A program made the position numbers and the translations under genes. A stretch of 64,000 bases of DNA from a bacterium. Lineage in GTDB: Bacteria; B130-G9. Of this stretch, positions 43,045 through 52,214 are shown in pieces (positions within the stretch are counted from its first letter, which is position 1; every line of letters starts with the position of its first letter). Below the pieces are notes generated by a model, which was not told the origin of the DNA, ran no database searches, and saw only the letters and a list, made by a program, of their open reading frames with translations. The stretch spans positions 1 through 64,000 of the forward strand of contig DATLAJ010000057.1 of NCBI GenBank assembly GCA_035527515.1. The letters are read 5' to 3'.

Positions 43045-44178
43045 TTGAAGGAATTGCACACTGTTACTAAGGCTTATGTAAGCTTGGGTGCGCTTGAACA
43101 CAATTTGTCCCAGGCCCGCTTCTTGGTCGGCGAGTCGGTAGAGATAATGCCGGTGGTCAAGGCTAACGCTTATGGGCACGGGATGCTTCCGATCTGCGAC
43201 AGGCTCCATGCAGTCGGTATTGGCACGTTTGGCGTGGCAACAATAGACGAGGGGATATGCCTAAAAGAGCATATCCCGAGCGCAACGGTCGTTCTTCTTG
43301 GTGGCTCGCTGCCAGAGCAGGCTGAGGCGGTGATCCAGGCTGGGCTGGTGCCGGTAATTTACGACCTTGACCAGGCTTATGCGCTTGACTGTGAGGCGAG
43401 GCGCAAGGATAAGGATGTGCCTGTCCACCTCAAGATCGACACAGGCATGATGCGACTTGGGGTGCGTTATGACGAGGGGCTGGCGTTTCTCGAGAGACTC
43501 CAGACTCTTCACAGGTTAGCCGTAGTGGGGCTGATGACACACCTTGCGACTGCCGATGCCCAGGACAGCAGCTTCGCGATGCTCCAGCTCGACCGGTTCG
43601 ATAGTTTTCTGGCGTCCTCTGGCCTTCGCAACCAGGCCATGGTGCATGCGGCCAACAGCGCGGCGACCATGAAGCACTCACGGTCGCATTATGACATGGT
43701 TCGGCCTGGCCTCATGCTCTACGGGCTTTCTCCAACTGGCGCGACGCCGCCGGGCGTTACGCTTAAGGCTGTGCTGAGGCTGACGTCGAGGGTTCTGAGG
43801 GTGGCACGCATGAGGCCGGGAGAGAGCGTTGGGTATGGGCGAAAGTTTTTAGCGAAGAGGAACATGCAGATTGCGATCGTGCCGCTCGGCTATGCGGACG
43901 GCTATTGCCATCGGCTTTCAGGGCGGGCGGAGGTGCTCATCCGGGGCGTCCGGTCGCCGGTGATCGGCGCTGTCTCAATGGACATGATCGCGGTTGAGAT
44001 CAAGGAGCACTGCGAGGCCTCGCTGGGCGACGAGGTGGTCATCATTGGCCGGCAAGGCACGGAGTCGATCAGTGTGAACGAGCTGGCCTTTCTAGCAGAG
44101 ACGATACCCTACGAGATTCTCTGTGGGCTTGGCGACAGGATCGACAGAGTCTTCGTCGAACAGACTTGGAATGAATAG
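43045..44178 (+). CDS. alr: Alanine racemase
   Basis: The 377-residue protein starts at TTG, with AGGGG four bases upstream. The PLP lysine lies in VVKANAYGHG near residue 39. The second catalytic residue, the Tyr of ESVGYGRKF, is near 263. The rest is canonical: IDTGMMRLG, GLMTHLATAD, and PLGYADGYCHRLSGRAEVLIRG and VSMDMIAV in the C-terminal beta domain. It makes D-alanine for peptidoglycan. It heads a run of envelope genes with overlapping ends, so they are probably one operon. Confidence 0.93.
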   Translation: MKELHTVTKAYVSLGALEHNLSQARFLVGESVEIMPVVKANAYGHGMLPICDRLHAVGIGTFGVATIDEGICLKEHIPSATVVLLGGSLPEQAEAVIQAGLVPVIYDLDQAYALDCEARRKDKDVPVHLKIDTGMMRLGVRYDEGLAFLERLQTLHRLAVVGLMTHLATADAQDSSFAMLQLDRFDSFLASSGLRNQAMVHAANSAATMKHSRSHYDMVRPGLMLYGLSPTGATPPGVTLKAVLRLTSRVLRVARMRPGESVGYGRKFLAKRNMQIAIVPLGYADGYCHRLSGRAEVLIRGVRSPVIGAVSMDMIAVEIKEHCEASLGDEVVIIGRQGTESISVNELAFLAETIPYEILCGLGDRIDRVFVEQTWNE

Positions 44179-44749
44179 GCCAGCTGCCCGGACAACGCAA
44201 TCCGTCTCGCGACCATCCATGATGCAGGTCTCGATGCTGACGGCACTGGCCGTCGCATTCAGGGCCGCGGAGCTCTTCATCCCCACGCCTCTGCCGTGGC
44301 TTCGCCTCGGTCTTGCAAACGTTGTGATCTTGATAGTGCTAGTCTCGTTCGGGGTGAGGGCCGCGCTTCTGGTCAACGTCGCGAGGATATTGCTTGCTTC
44401 CTTCGTCATCGGGACGTTTCTGTCGCCTGGGTTCTGGCTAAGCCTGTGTGCCGGCGTTGTATCATGCCTCTCGATGGCAGTTGTGTGGTATTGTTTCGGA
44501 GGGTGGCTCTCTTATGTCGGAACAAGTGTGGTTGGGGCATATTTTCACACTATGTCGCAGTTCTTCGTTGCATATCTGATATTCGTGAGACACGTGGCAA
44601 TACTGAAGCTGATGCCATACTTCCTCCTGTTCTCACTTGGCACTGGAGCTTTGACCGGGGTTGCTGCGACGGCAATCCTCGTGTGGGCGAGGCGCCACGG
44701 CGTCCTGACCCCGCGAGCTTTTGATCACAGATCGGCTAACAGATGCTGA
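44171..44749 (+). CDS. Gx transporter / heptaprenyl diphosphate synthase component I family
   Basis: This 192-residue protein overlaps the end of alr by eight bases and has five or six hydrophobic segments. Its opening MLTALAVAFRAAELFIPTPLPWLRLGLANVV matches the family pattern with PLP-x-x-R-LGLAN. Members annotated as component I of heptaprenyl diphosphate synthase have an ECF S-component-like membrane fold, so a transport role is more likely than catalysis. The partner may import a quinone or isoprenoid precursor. The start ATG has a poor ribosome-binding site, consistent with translational coupling to alr. Confidence 0.75.
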   Translation: MNRPAARTTQSVSRPSMMQVSMLTALAVAFRAAELFIPTPLPWLRLGLANVVILIVLVSFGVRAALLVNVARILLASFVIGTFLSPGFWLSLCAGVVSCLSMAVVWYCFGGWLSYVGTSVVGAYFHTMSQFFVAYLIFVRHVAILKLMPYFLLFSLGTGALTGVAATAILVWARRHGVLTPRAFDHRSANRC

Positions 44750-45885
44750 GAATCCTTCAGGTCTATAAAGATTACTGTCCGCCGATATTCGGTGGGATCG
44801 AGAAGCATATCGCCCTCTTGTGCAACAGGCTTTCGAGGGTTGCCAATGTCGATGTGCTGGTCGCGAATCGGGGGTTACGGACTGAACTTGAGGTCATAGA
44901 CGGCATCGAGGTTACAAAGGTTGGAGAGCTCGGGCGGTTCCTTTCCGCACCGGTCTCCCTCCCATTTGGCTATTATTTGGGCCGAAAGCGATATGACATC
45001 CTTCATTTCCATCTTCCAAATCCAACAGCGGTCATCTCATATCTGATCGTTCGGCCTACGGGCAAAGTAGTCGTTACGTGGCACAGCGACATAGTTCGGC
45101 AGGCCAAGTTCCTGCCCTTCTATCGGCCATTCTTGGTGAGGTTCTTGCAGGTCTGCGATGTGGTCTTGCCCACGTCTGAGCGTTATGCGCGGTCTTCAGC
45201 GTATCTTTCGAGCTTCATGACCAAATGCCATCCGATCCCGCTCGGCATCGATGTGTCTCACTTCTCCCTGACGGATAAGGTCGCCCAGAAGGTCAAGGAG
45301 CTGAGAGCGAGATTCGGCGACCGCATAGTCCTATTTGTGGGGCTTCTCCGCTACTACAAGGGGCTGAAGTTTCTGATCGATGCGATGCGCCTCGTTGATG
45401 CGAGGCTTTTGATTGTCGGCGACGGCCCGATGCGGGCAGAGCTTGAGAGCCACAGCAGGTCGCACGAGTTGGTCGAGAAGGTCTTTTTTGTGGGCGAGGT
45501 TGATGAGGCCAGCCTGCCAGCTTACTACCACAGCTGTGATGTCTTCTGCCTGCCGTCGATCTACAGGAGCGAGGCGTTTGGGGTGTCGCAGCTTGAGGCG
45601 ATGGCCTGTGGCAAGCCGGTCGTAAGCACGGCGCTAGATACGGGCGTCGCGGAGGTCAATCTCGACGGCATCAGTGGTCTTGTTGTGCCGCCGATGGATT
45701 CGCAGTCGCTTGCGCGCGCTATTGGTCTGCTCCTATCGGATAAGGCGCTCGCGGCTCGGTTAGGCGGATTCGCCAAAGCGAGGGTATTGGAACAGTTCAC
45801 GGCGGACCGAATGGCTCGGTCCGTGCTCTCGATCTACAATCGGCTGCTCATGCAGAAGCAGTCAGGAGCGGGGGACAGTGTCTAG
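44743..45885 (+). CDS. Family 4 glycosyltransferase
   Basis: The 380-residue protein has the GT-B fold. The N-terminal domain has the acceptor-site motif FGGIEKHI, and the C-terminal domain has FVGLLRYYKGLKFLIDA, LLIVGDGPMRAELE and the EAFGVSQLEAMACGKPVV motif that binds the nucleotide sugar (E-x7-E). It is likely a cytoplasmic or membrane-associated enzyme for lipopolysaccharide or another glycan. The ATG overlaps the previous stop by seven bases and the end overlaps mreD by eight. Such a gene between alr and mreD is unusual; the sugar and acceptor are unknown. Confidence 0.88.
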   Translation: MLRILQVYKDYCPPIFGGIEKHIALLCNRLSRVANVDVLVANRGLRTELEVIDGIEVTKVGELGRFLSAPVSLPFGYYLGRKRYDILHFHLPNPTAVISYLIVRPTGKVVVTWHSDIVRQAKFLPFYRPFLVRFLQVCDVVLPTSERYARSSAYLSSFMTKCHPIPLGIDVSHFSLTDKVAQKVKELRARFGDRIVLFVGLLRYYKGLKFLIDAMRLVDARLLIVGDGPMRAELESHSRSHELVEKVFFVGEVDEASLPAYYHSCDVFCLPSIYRSEAFGVSQLEAMACGKPVVSTALDTGVAEVNLDGISGLVVPPMDSQSLARAIGLLLSDKALAARLGGFAKARVLEQFTADRMARSVLSIYNRLLMQKQSGAGDSV

Positions 45886-46432
45886 CACCTCCGGGGCGAA
45901 CCATCAGGTTATTGCCTATGCACTTTTGGTCGTGTCGGCTCTCACTGTCCAGACGGCGATACTGCATTTCTCGCCGTTTGAGATGGTGTTTGTTGATCTG
46001 GGTCTGATAGTTGTCATTTGGACTGGCATGGTCAGAGGGGCACGGGCAGGCATGAGCGTTGGCTTCATCGCGGGTCTGCTCGAGGATTGCCTTTCTGGCT
46101 GTGCGCTAGGCACGAACGCACTTGTGAAGACACTAATTGGTGTATTCTGTGGCCTTCTGGGCCAGAGACTGCTGCCGAACAGCCCTGTGGCACACCTGCT
46201 GGCGCTGTTTACCTGCTCGCTCCTCAACTATATTCTGTTATATGTGCTCCAGATGACCGTATCTCCGTCTAGCATCGACCCCGGAAGATTCGCAATGCTG
46301 ATGATCGCTGGTGTGCTCTCCACAACTGTTCTGGGGATGATCGTTTTCCGGGCTCTTTCAAAAAATAGGTTCTTCAAGCCTCCCCGCGTCCCGGAGGACG
46401 TGATAGACCAGGGCTCGCTAAGTGCCGATTGA
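45878..46432 (+). CDS. mreD: Rod shape-determining protein MreD
   Basis: The 184-residue protein has five to six hydrophobic segments and the MreD pattern: QTAILHFSPFEMVFVDLGLIVVIWTGM, GFIAGLLEDCLSG.ALGTNALVKTLIG, and RLLPNSPVAHLLALF. The G-x-ED segment near residue 65 and the order before PBP2 and RodA support the call. It is an inner-membrane part of the elongasome. The start is GTG. MreB and MreC are not adjacent; the gene directly upstream is a glycosyltransferase. Confidence 0.87.
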   Translation: MSSTSGANHQVIAYALLVVSALTVQTAILHFSPFEMVFVDLGLIVVIWTGMVRGARAGMSVGFIAGLLEDCLSGCALGTNALVKTLIGVFCGLLGQRLLPNSPVAHLLALFTCSLLNYILLYVLQMTVSPSSIDPGRFAMLMIAGVLSTTVLGMIVFRALSKNRFFKPPRVPEDVIDQGSLSAD

Positions 46433-48239
46433 CCTTGGCGAGGACGCAAGCCTCTTGAGGCGGCTGCGGCGGAAGTCCGGCCTTGTCTTCATAGCATTCG
46501 TCATTTTCTCAACTCTGATAGCTGCCAGGTTGTGGTTCCTTCAAGTAGTGAAGGCTGACTACTACGAAGAGTTGAGCGAGCAGAACAGGATACGGATCGT
46601 CGTGGACGAGGCGCTGAGGGGATTGATTCTCGATAGAGAAGGACGGCAATTGGTGGGCAACAGGCCGTCATTCGACGTTCTTGTCGATAGCGTTCGCCGC
46701 GCTGCCCTTGATAGTTTGAAGGCGTTCTCGCGAATGGCGGGAATACCTGAGCACAACATCGTCCAAGTCTCTCGAGGCAAGATGCGTGGACACACCGTTA
46801 GGGCCGTGCAAGATGTTAGTTTCAAGGCCCTCTCCGTTCTCGAGGAGCACAGGGTTGACCTCCCTGGCCTTGAGGTAGCGATTCGGCCCAAGCGGCGCTT
46901 CATAGACCCCACGCTTGCGTGTCATCTCGTCGGATACCTGGGTGAGGCAACCAAGGCCGAGATAGAGCGGTCCGGGGGCCGCATCAAGCTGGGAGACAAA
47001 ATGGGACGCTCAGGTATCGAGCTTTTCATGGATGAATGCTTGAGGGGCTCCGATGGGCGGCGCCTGGTGGAGACGAACGCAATGGGTCGGATTCTGAGGA
47101 CACTTAAACGGGCGGAGGTGCCCGTTGCCGGCAGCAACGTCGTTCTCACCTTGGACTTGGAGCTTCAATCCGCGATTGAAAAGCTCTTTGATGCTAAGAA
47201 GGGTGCTGTTGTTGTGATGAACCCGAGGACAGGAGGGATTCTGGCCATGGTCTCCAGGCCCGCGTTCGACCTTGCCGCCTTCGAGTGTCAGATATCCCCG
47301 GACGATTGGCAAAAACTGAGGGACGATCCGGATGCGCCCATGAACAACAGATGTGTTGCAGGTCAGTATCCCCCGGGCTCCACGTTCAAAGTCTTCGTGG
47401 GCCTCGCCGCGCTTCAGTCACAAGCCATAACGACGGATGACCAGTTTGAGTGCACAGGCGTGATGAAATTGGGCGACGGGGAGTTTCATTGCTGGAAGAA
47501 GGAGGGGCACGGGGAGCTCTCAATCAGCCCTGCCATCGTCCATTCGTGCAACATATTCTTCTATAAAACTGCGCTTGCATGCGGGATAGGCCCCATTGCC
47601 AACATGGCGAGAGAGTTTGGGTTTGGAAGCCCGACCGGCCTCGAGGTCTTGCACGAGCGAGGCGGATACATCCCGACTGCCCAAGATTTCCTAAACTATT
47701 GGCCGGGCGACGTCGTCGCGGCCTCGATTGGGCAGGGGAGGATTCTGGTAACGCCTCTGCAAATGGCGGTCGCGTTGTGCGCCCTTGTCAACGGAGGACA
47801 TGTCCTCAGGCCGTTTGTCGTCTGGCGCACGGAGTCCCCGGACGGAGAGGTTCTCAAGCGGTTCGGGCCGCGCGTCGTGGGTCATGTCTCGGTTGATGCA
47901 CGATACATCAAGCTAGTTCGGGACGCGCTGTTCGGCGTCGTCAACCGGCAGGGAGGGACAGGCTGGCGAGCGAGGCTGGATTTCCCGAAAATAGCGGGCA
48001 AAACTGGCACCGCCCAGGTTGTTCAGCGAGTTGACGACGAGGAGACGATTCTCGAGGACATACCCTACGACAGACGGCCTCATTCGTGGTTTATGGGATA
48101 TGCCCCGGCGGATGAGCCCGAGATAGCCTTCGCTGTCTTGGTCGAACATGGTGGCGCAGGAGGCCAAGCGGCTGCGGTCTTAGCCAAGAAGATCGTTGCT
48201 GCGGCGTTTCGGGAGTATGATTTGGAGGGCGAGCACTGA
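46422..48239 (+). CDS. mrdA: Penicillin-binding protein 2, peptidoglycan transpeptidase
   Basis: The 605-residue protein has one N-terminal membrane segment (LVFIAFVIFSTLIAARLWFLQV), the pedestal domain with NRIRIV and R-x-L-DREG-x-x-L, and the transpeptidase domain. Active-site motifs are S-x2-K in PPGSTFKVF (about residue 320), S-x-N in VHSCNIFFY (374) and KTG in AGKTGTAQVV (526). It crosslinks peptidoglycan during elongation together with RodA, which follows 33 bp on. The GTG start overlaps mreD by 11 bp. FtsI is the alternative, but the mreD/rodA context and lipid-facing signature favour PBP2. Confidence 0.93.
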   Translation: MPIDLGEDASLLRRLRRKSGLVFIAFVIFSTLIAARLWFLQVVKADYYEELSEQNRIRIVVDEALRGLILDREGRQLVGNRPSFDVLVDSVRRAALDSLKAFSRMAGIPEHNIVQVSRGKMRGHTVRAVQDVSFKALSVLEEHRVDLPGLEVAIRPKRRFIDPTLACHLVGYLGEATKAEIERSGGRIKLGDKMGRSGIELFMDECLRGSDGRRLVETNAMGRILRTLKRAEVPVAGSNVVLTLDLELQSAIEKLFDAKKGAVVVMNPRTGGILAMVSRPAFDLAAFECQISPDDWQKLRDDPDAPMNNRCVAGQYPPGSTFKVFVGLAALQSQAITTDDQFECTGVMKLGDGEFHCWKKEGHGELSISPAIVHSCNIFFYKTALACGIGPIANMAREFGFGSPTGLEVLHERGGYIPTAQDFLNYWPGDVVAASIGQGRILVTPLQMAVALCALVNGGHVLRPFVVWRTESPDGEVLKRFGPRVVGHVSVDARYIKLVRDALFGVVNRQGGTGWRARLDFPKIAGKTGTAQVVQRVDDEETILEDIPYDRRPHSWFMGYAPADEPEIAFAVLVEHGGAGGQAAAVLAKKIVAAAFREYDLEGEH

Positions 48240-48272
48240 GACGAGTGAGTTGGAACGTGGGACTTTGGTTTA

Positions 48273-49367
48273 GTGTTAGATAGACGCCTCGTCCAGAACA
48301 TCAATTGGTGGCTGGTACTGGTTGCTGTGGCGCTCTCCCTAATTGGGGTCGCGACGATCTACGCGGCGACCAGCGACGTCGAATCGCAGGCAAACATGGC
48401 TTACAGGAGCCAGATAAGGTGGCTTGTGTTGGGTCTAGTAGCCATGACGGTTACGATGTTCGTGGATTACAATCGCCTGATAAAGGCCGCATATCAGATC
48501 CAACTTGCCGCCTCGCTAGTTCTCGTCGCTGTCCTCCTGTTTGCAGAACCGATCGCGGGCTCCAAACGATGGCTCGACCTCGGCTTTGTGAAGTTTCAGC
48601 CGTCCGAGCTCGCCAAGATCACCACTGTCCTCGCACTTGTGAAGCTGTTCTCATCGGAGCGACTACGCGGGCGCCCCTGGCTACAGATACTCGGAGGCCT
48701 CGTCATTGTGGCAGTGCCCGCCGCACTCATCGTCAAGCAGCCCGACTTCGGCACCGCAGTAACTTTCCTCATACCGTTCATCGTCTTGGCGTTCGTGGCG
48801 CAGCGCCGCCTCTGGCCTATCATTTTCACAGTTCTCGCTGGGGCGTTGTCGGCCTTACCGGGCTGGTTCTTTCTCAAGCACTACCAGCGCCGGCGCATCA
48901 TCGCATTCATAGACCCCTCCTACGACGAACTCGGGTCAGGCTACCAGGCGATACAGTCCAAGATAGCAGTCGGGTCGGGCGGTGTGGTCGGGAAGGGGTT
49001 TGGCAAGAGCACTCAGGTCAGGCTCCACTTTCTACCCGCGCAGCACACTGACTTCGTCTTCTCGGTGCACGCTGAGGAGCAGGGCTTTCTTGGCTCCCTA
49101 CTCGTGGTCGGGCTCTTCATGTTACTTGTGGGGATCGCCTTCTCCATCGCGAGGCACGCCAAGAACCGAGCCGGACTACTGCTGGCAGTCGGCTGCGCCT
49201 CGTTGATCGCAGGGCAGTTTCTCGTCAACGTCGCGATGGTCATAGGCGTTCTGCCGATAACCGGCCTTCCATTGCCCTTCATGAGCTACGGCGGCTCGTC
49301 GCTTACTGCTCTGTTTGTCATGCTTGGCCTCCTAGAGAGCGTTCAGATGCGCAGGTTCGCCTTCTAA
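48273..49367 (+). CDS. rodA: Rod shape-determining protein RodA (SEDS glycosyltransferase)
   Basis: The 364-residue protein has about ten hydrophobic segments and the SEDS pattern. It contains GSKRWLDLGFVKFQPSELAK, which holds the conserved Arg, Trp and Glu-containing loops. GFGKSTQVRLHFLPAQHTDFVFSV carries the conserved periplasmic loop, and ITGLPLPFMSYGGSSL is near the C-terminus. It polymerises lipid II with PBP2 as partner. It starts at GTG; the ribosome-binding site is weak. FtsW is the alternative, but the position after mreD and PBP2 favours RodA. Confidence 0.92.
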   Translation: MLDRRLVQNINWWLVLVAVALSLIGVATIYAATSDVESQANMAYRSQIRWLVLGLVAMTVTMFVDYNRLIKAAYQIQLAASLVLVAVLLFAEPIAGSKRWLDLGFVKFQPSELAKITTVLALVKLFSSERLRGRPWLQILGGLVIVAVPAALIVKQPDFGTAVTFLIPFIVLAFVAQRRLWPIIFTVLAGALSALPGWFFLKHYQRRRIIAFIDPSYDELGSGYQAIQSKIAVGSGGVVGKGFGKSTQVRLHFLPAQHTDFVFSVHAEEQGFLGSLLVVGLFMLLVGIAFSIARHAKNRAGLLLAVGCASLIAGQFLVNVAMVIGVLPITGLPLPFMSYGGSSLTALFVMLGLLESVQMRRFAF

Positions 49368-49428
49368 GAGCTGCGCCATGTCCAGGCGCCATGCAAGAAC
49401 CTGGATACAAAAACGCCCGATTGCGCGG

Positions 49429-49737
49429 TCAGGTTGTCTGCGCCTCGATATCTTGCCGCATAGCGTCGAGAATCTCCGCCAGTGCGTCTCCGGCCTCAGG
49501 AGCACCAATCCCATACGACTTCAGAATGGCGCGGGCCTCGTCGTGATAGCCGCTTGTGGCCGGTGCGAGGTCTTCGATCGTCTCGACCAGACGCGACACG
49601 AGCGCGATGCGCCTCGCCAGGAATGCGTCTGCGCCGAGCGCCTGATGTGTGAGAAACTGCCAGTGCCCCCTAAAGCTCCTCCACTCGTCAATCGCATCGT
49701 CGATCTTATTGAGAGCGTCCCGCGGATCATTGGGCAT
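49429..49737 (-). CDS. Small hypothetical protein
   Basis: I do not recognise this 102-residue protein. It is mostly helical and acidic, with regions DALNKIDDAIDEWRSFRGHW, IALVSRLVETIEDL and GDALAEILDAMRQDIEA, and has no signal peptide or hydrophobic segment. It runs against rodA. The ribosome-binding site is poor (AAAGAGA). The coding-like composition and single-domain helical pattern make it plausible, but it could be a chance frame. Confidence 0.45.
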   Translation of the reverse strand: MPNDPRDALNKIDDAIDEWRSFRGHWQFLTHQALGADAFLARRIALVSRLVETIEDLAPATSGYHDEARAILKSYGIGAPEAGDALAEILDAMRQDIEAQTT

Positions 49738-49838
49738 AATAGTCTCTTTTTACCGGTTTTAAGTTCAGAGCACAATAAGAAGCGCTCGGCCAGCAAATCC
49801 TGTTGACCATCACCGGCGCAGCACATAACCTAAGTTGC

Positions 49839-50561
49839 ATGAGGGCTGTGATACTCCAGCCGGGATATCTGCCTTGGATAGGCTTTTTTGACCTGGCGGC
49901 GAAATCGGACATCTTCGTGATCTTGGACTGCGTCCAGTTCGACAAGCGCTCGTGGCGCAACCGTAATCGGATTCGGACGGAGACGGGCTGGCAGTGGTTA
50001 ACTGTGCCGGTGCTAACGAAGGGCAGGTTCACGCAGCGTGTTGACGAGACGATGATCGACAACACGCGGAATTGGGCGCACAAGCACCTCGCTGCGATCA
50101 GGACCTGCTATGCGAGGGCGCCCTATCTGAAGGAGTTTTGGCCGCTGCTTGACGAGGCGCTCGGCCGGAAGTGGGCCAGATTGCTGGACCTCGACATGTA
50201 TCTAATCAAGATGCTCGACCGTGCTTTTGAGCTGGGCACGAACTACGTGATGGCGTCAACCTTATCGCCGGCCGACAAGAAGGCGGACCTGATCCTTGAG
50301 ATATGCAAGATGGTTGGCGCTGACCACTACCTGAACGGGGACATGGGACGCACATACCTGGCGCCTGAGCCGTTTGAGGCCAACGAGATCAAGCTGGAGT
50401 TTCACAATTACACGCATCCGATCTATCGTCAGTGTTATGATGGTTTCGAGTCGCACATGTCGGCCATTGACCTGCTCTTGAACTGCGGCGCAGATGCAAC
50501 GCAATACCTCCTGAGGCCAGATGAGGCGCCAGAAGAACGTGTTATAGGTCCCGCGAGGTGA
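49839..50561 (+). CDS. WbqC family protein
   Basis: The 240-residue protein carries the WbqC pattern: ILQPGYLPWIGFFDLAAKSDIFVILD, then VQFDKRSWRNRNRIRT, and later PHY-type LNGDMGRTYL and QCYDGFESHMSAIDLLLNCG. WbqC-like proteins are found in polysaccharide gene clusters and may act in amino-sugar or lipid-linked synthesis, but the reaction is not firmly established. I chose the ATG just before RAVILQPGYLPW; a GTG 36 bp upstream is less likely. Its end overlaps the next gene by four bases (GTGA), so it is translationally coupled to a radical SAM enzyme. Confidence 0.83.
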   Translation: MRAVILQPGYLPWIGFFDLAAKSDIFVILDCVQFDKRSWRNRNRIRTETGWQWLTVPVLTKGRFTQRVDETMIDNTRNWAHKHLAAIRTCYARAPYLKEFWPLLDEALGRKWARLLDLDMYLIKMLDRAFELGTNYVMASTLSPADKKADLILEICKMVGADHYLNGDMGRTYLAPEPFEANEIKLEFHNYTHPIYRQCYDGFESHMSAIDLLLNCGADATQYLLRPDEAPEERVIGPAR

Positions 50562-52090
50562 CGAAGTTCAAGGTCTGTCTGGTTGCTCTTTACAACACCG
50601 AGCTCTCGGGCGTTCGATACATTCATTCGTTGTTGAAGTCGAAGGGGTTTGACGCCTCGATCATTTTCTTCAAGCGGCTGAACATAAACGACGGAACGCC
50701 TCCGACCGACAAGGAGCTTGCGCTGTTCACCGGCCTTCTCGCGCGCATCAAGCCGGACCTTTTGGGCATCAGCATCGGGTGCTCGACGTTCCGCAACACG
50801 GCGGTCGAGCTGACCAAGCGAGCCCGAAGCGAGGTAAATTGCCCTATCGTCTGGGGAGGCGTGCACGTAACAGTTACCGCGGACCGGACGCTTTCAGAGC
50901 ACGACATGCTCGTGATCGGCGAGGGCGAGGGCGCTATGCTCGATCTCTCGCAGCGGCTCGAAAGCGGCGAGAGCATAGCTGACATCAAGAACTTATGGCT
51001 TAGGCAGAACGGCAGCGAGGTAAAGAATCCTGTCCGGCCACCGATTCAGGACCTCGACTCGCTTCCATTCCACGACTTCACGAATGACGGCAAGTTTTTT
51101 ATTAACGCCGACCAGCTGTTTGAGTTCGACCCGCTCGTTAAGGAACACGATCTCTACCAGATAATGACTACCCGCGGCTGCCCGTTTGACTGCACATACT
51201 GCGCAAACAGCGTCTATCACCGCCTTTACAAGGGGATGGGCAAGACCGTCCGCACGCGGTCTGTCCCGAACGTGATAGAAGAGCTCAACTACGCCCTGGA
51301 GATGCTGCCCGAGATAAAACAGATCGCCTTCTACGATGATGTGTTTGGATTGGACCTTGATTGGACGCGGGAGTTTTGCGAGCAATACAAGGCCAAGGTC
51401 GGCATTCCATACTGGGTCTATGTCCACCCTAAGACCGTAACGGAGGAGCTCGTCCGGATGCTCAAGGACAGCGGCCTCGTTTACGCGGACATGGGCGTTC
51501 AGAGTGGCTCGCAGCGTGTTCGGAACCAATACTTCAAGCGGATGGACACGAACGAGGACGTTCAGAGAGCTATGTCCATCCTCAGCAAGCTGAAGGTTAA
51601 ACCGCGGCTTGATTTCATCATGGACAACCCTTTCGAGAACTCCCAGGACAAGCAGGAGATGCTCGACCTTCTCTTGAGCTTCAAACGCCCGTTCGAGTTT
51701 CGCCTTTATTCGCTGGCCTATTTCCCCGGCGTTGAGCTGACGCAGATGGCGCTAGACCGCAGTTTCATAACGGAAAGCGACGTCGAAGATATCGCCTGCA
51801 AGACCATGACCCAGTGGTTCGTCTCGTCCAATTTCAAACGCTCCAAGGAGGACGTCTTCTTCAACAGCCTCGTCTCTTTGACGGGCAAGTCCTTCGTGCC
51901 CAGGTCTCTCATCCGCGCTCTTTCCAGGGTTAGCCTGCTGCGACAATTCCCCACGCCTCTGGTCATTCTATCGACGGTCGCAAACGTGATCCGCTTCTTC
52001 TGGACTGGGACGAAACTTGCTCTGAAGGGCGAGGTCTCCTTTGCGATGATCAGAAAGCACGTCAAGTTCGTTCTCACCGTCAACAGATGA
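50558..52090 (+). CDS. B12-binding-domain radical SAM protein
   Basis: The 510-residue protein has an N-terminal Rossmann-like domain (about 1-130) of the B12-binding type, with ISIGCSTFRN and IVWGGVHVTVT-ADRTL. The radical SAM core has C-x3-C-x2-C in TRGCPFDCTYCANS near residue 210, then IAFYDDVFGL, and GVQSGSQRVRNQYFKR as the GxQSG-type motif. A basic helical C-terminal region follows residue 420. B12-type members methylate or rearrange unactivated carbons; this one's substrate is unknown. The DxHxxG cobalamin motif is not visible in the N-terminal domain, as in many relatives. The WbqC-coupled start hints at a lipid- or glycan-related substrate. Confidence 0.88.
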   Translation: MTKFKVCLVALYNTELSGVRYIHSLLKSKGFDASIIFFKRLNINDGTPPTDKELALFTGLLARIKPDLLGISIGCSTFRNTAVELTKRARSEVNCPIVWGGVHVTVTADRTLSEHDMLVIGEGEGAMLDLSQRLESGESIADIKNLWLRQNGSEVKNPVRPPIQDLDSLPFHDFTNDGKFFINADQLFEFDPLVKEHDLYQIMTTRGCPFDCTYCANSVYHRLYKGMGKTVRTRSVPNVIEELNYALEMLPEIKQIAFYDDVFGLDLDWTREFCEQYKAKVGIPYWVYVHPKTVTEELVRMLKDSGLVYADMGVQSGSQRVRNQYFKRMDTNEDVQRAMSILSKLKVKPRLDFIMDNPFENSQDKQEMLDLLLSFKRPFEFRLYSLAYFPGVELTQMALDRSFITESDVEDIACKTMTQWFVSSNFKRSKEDVFFNSLVSLTGKSFVPRSLIRALSRVSLLRQFPTPLVILSTVANVIRFFWTGTKLALKGEVSFAMIRKHVKFVLTVNR

Positions 52091-52148
52091 CGGCTGAAGT
52101 GGTCTTATGTCCCTTAGCAGTTCGGAGTTGCCGTTTGTGCCTGCAAAG

Positions 52149-52176
52149 CCTCTTGGCAGAGGTGTGGGTCTTTTTT
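52149..52176 (+). terminator. Possible intrinsic terminator after the radical SAM gene
   Basis: CCTCT and AGAGG form a 5-bp stem with a TGGC loop, followed after eight bases by six Ts (52171-52176). The stem is short and the T-tract is set back, so this is a weak call. Confidence 0.35.
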
Positions 52177-52214
52177 CTATTCCGAAGTTCTGACTGAGTT
52201 AGGGGGATCTAGTA

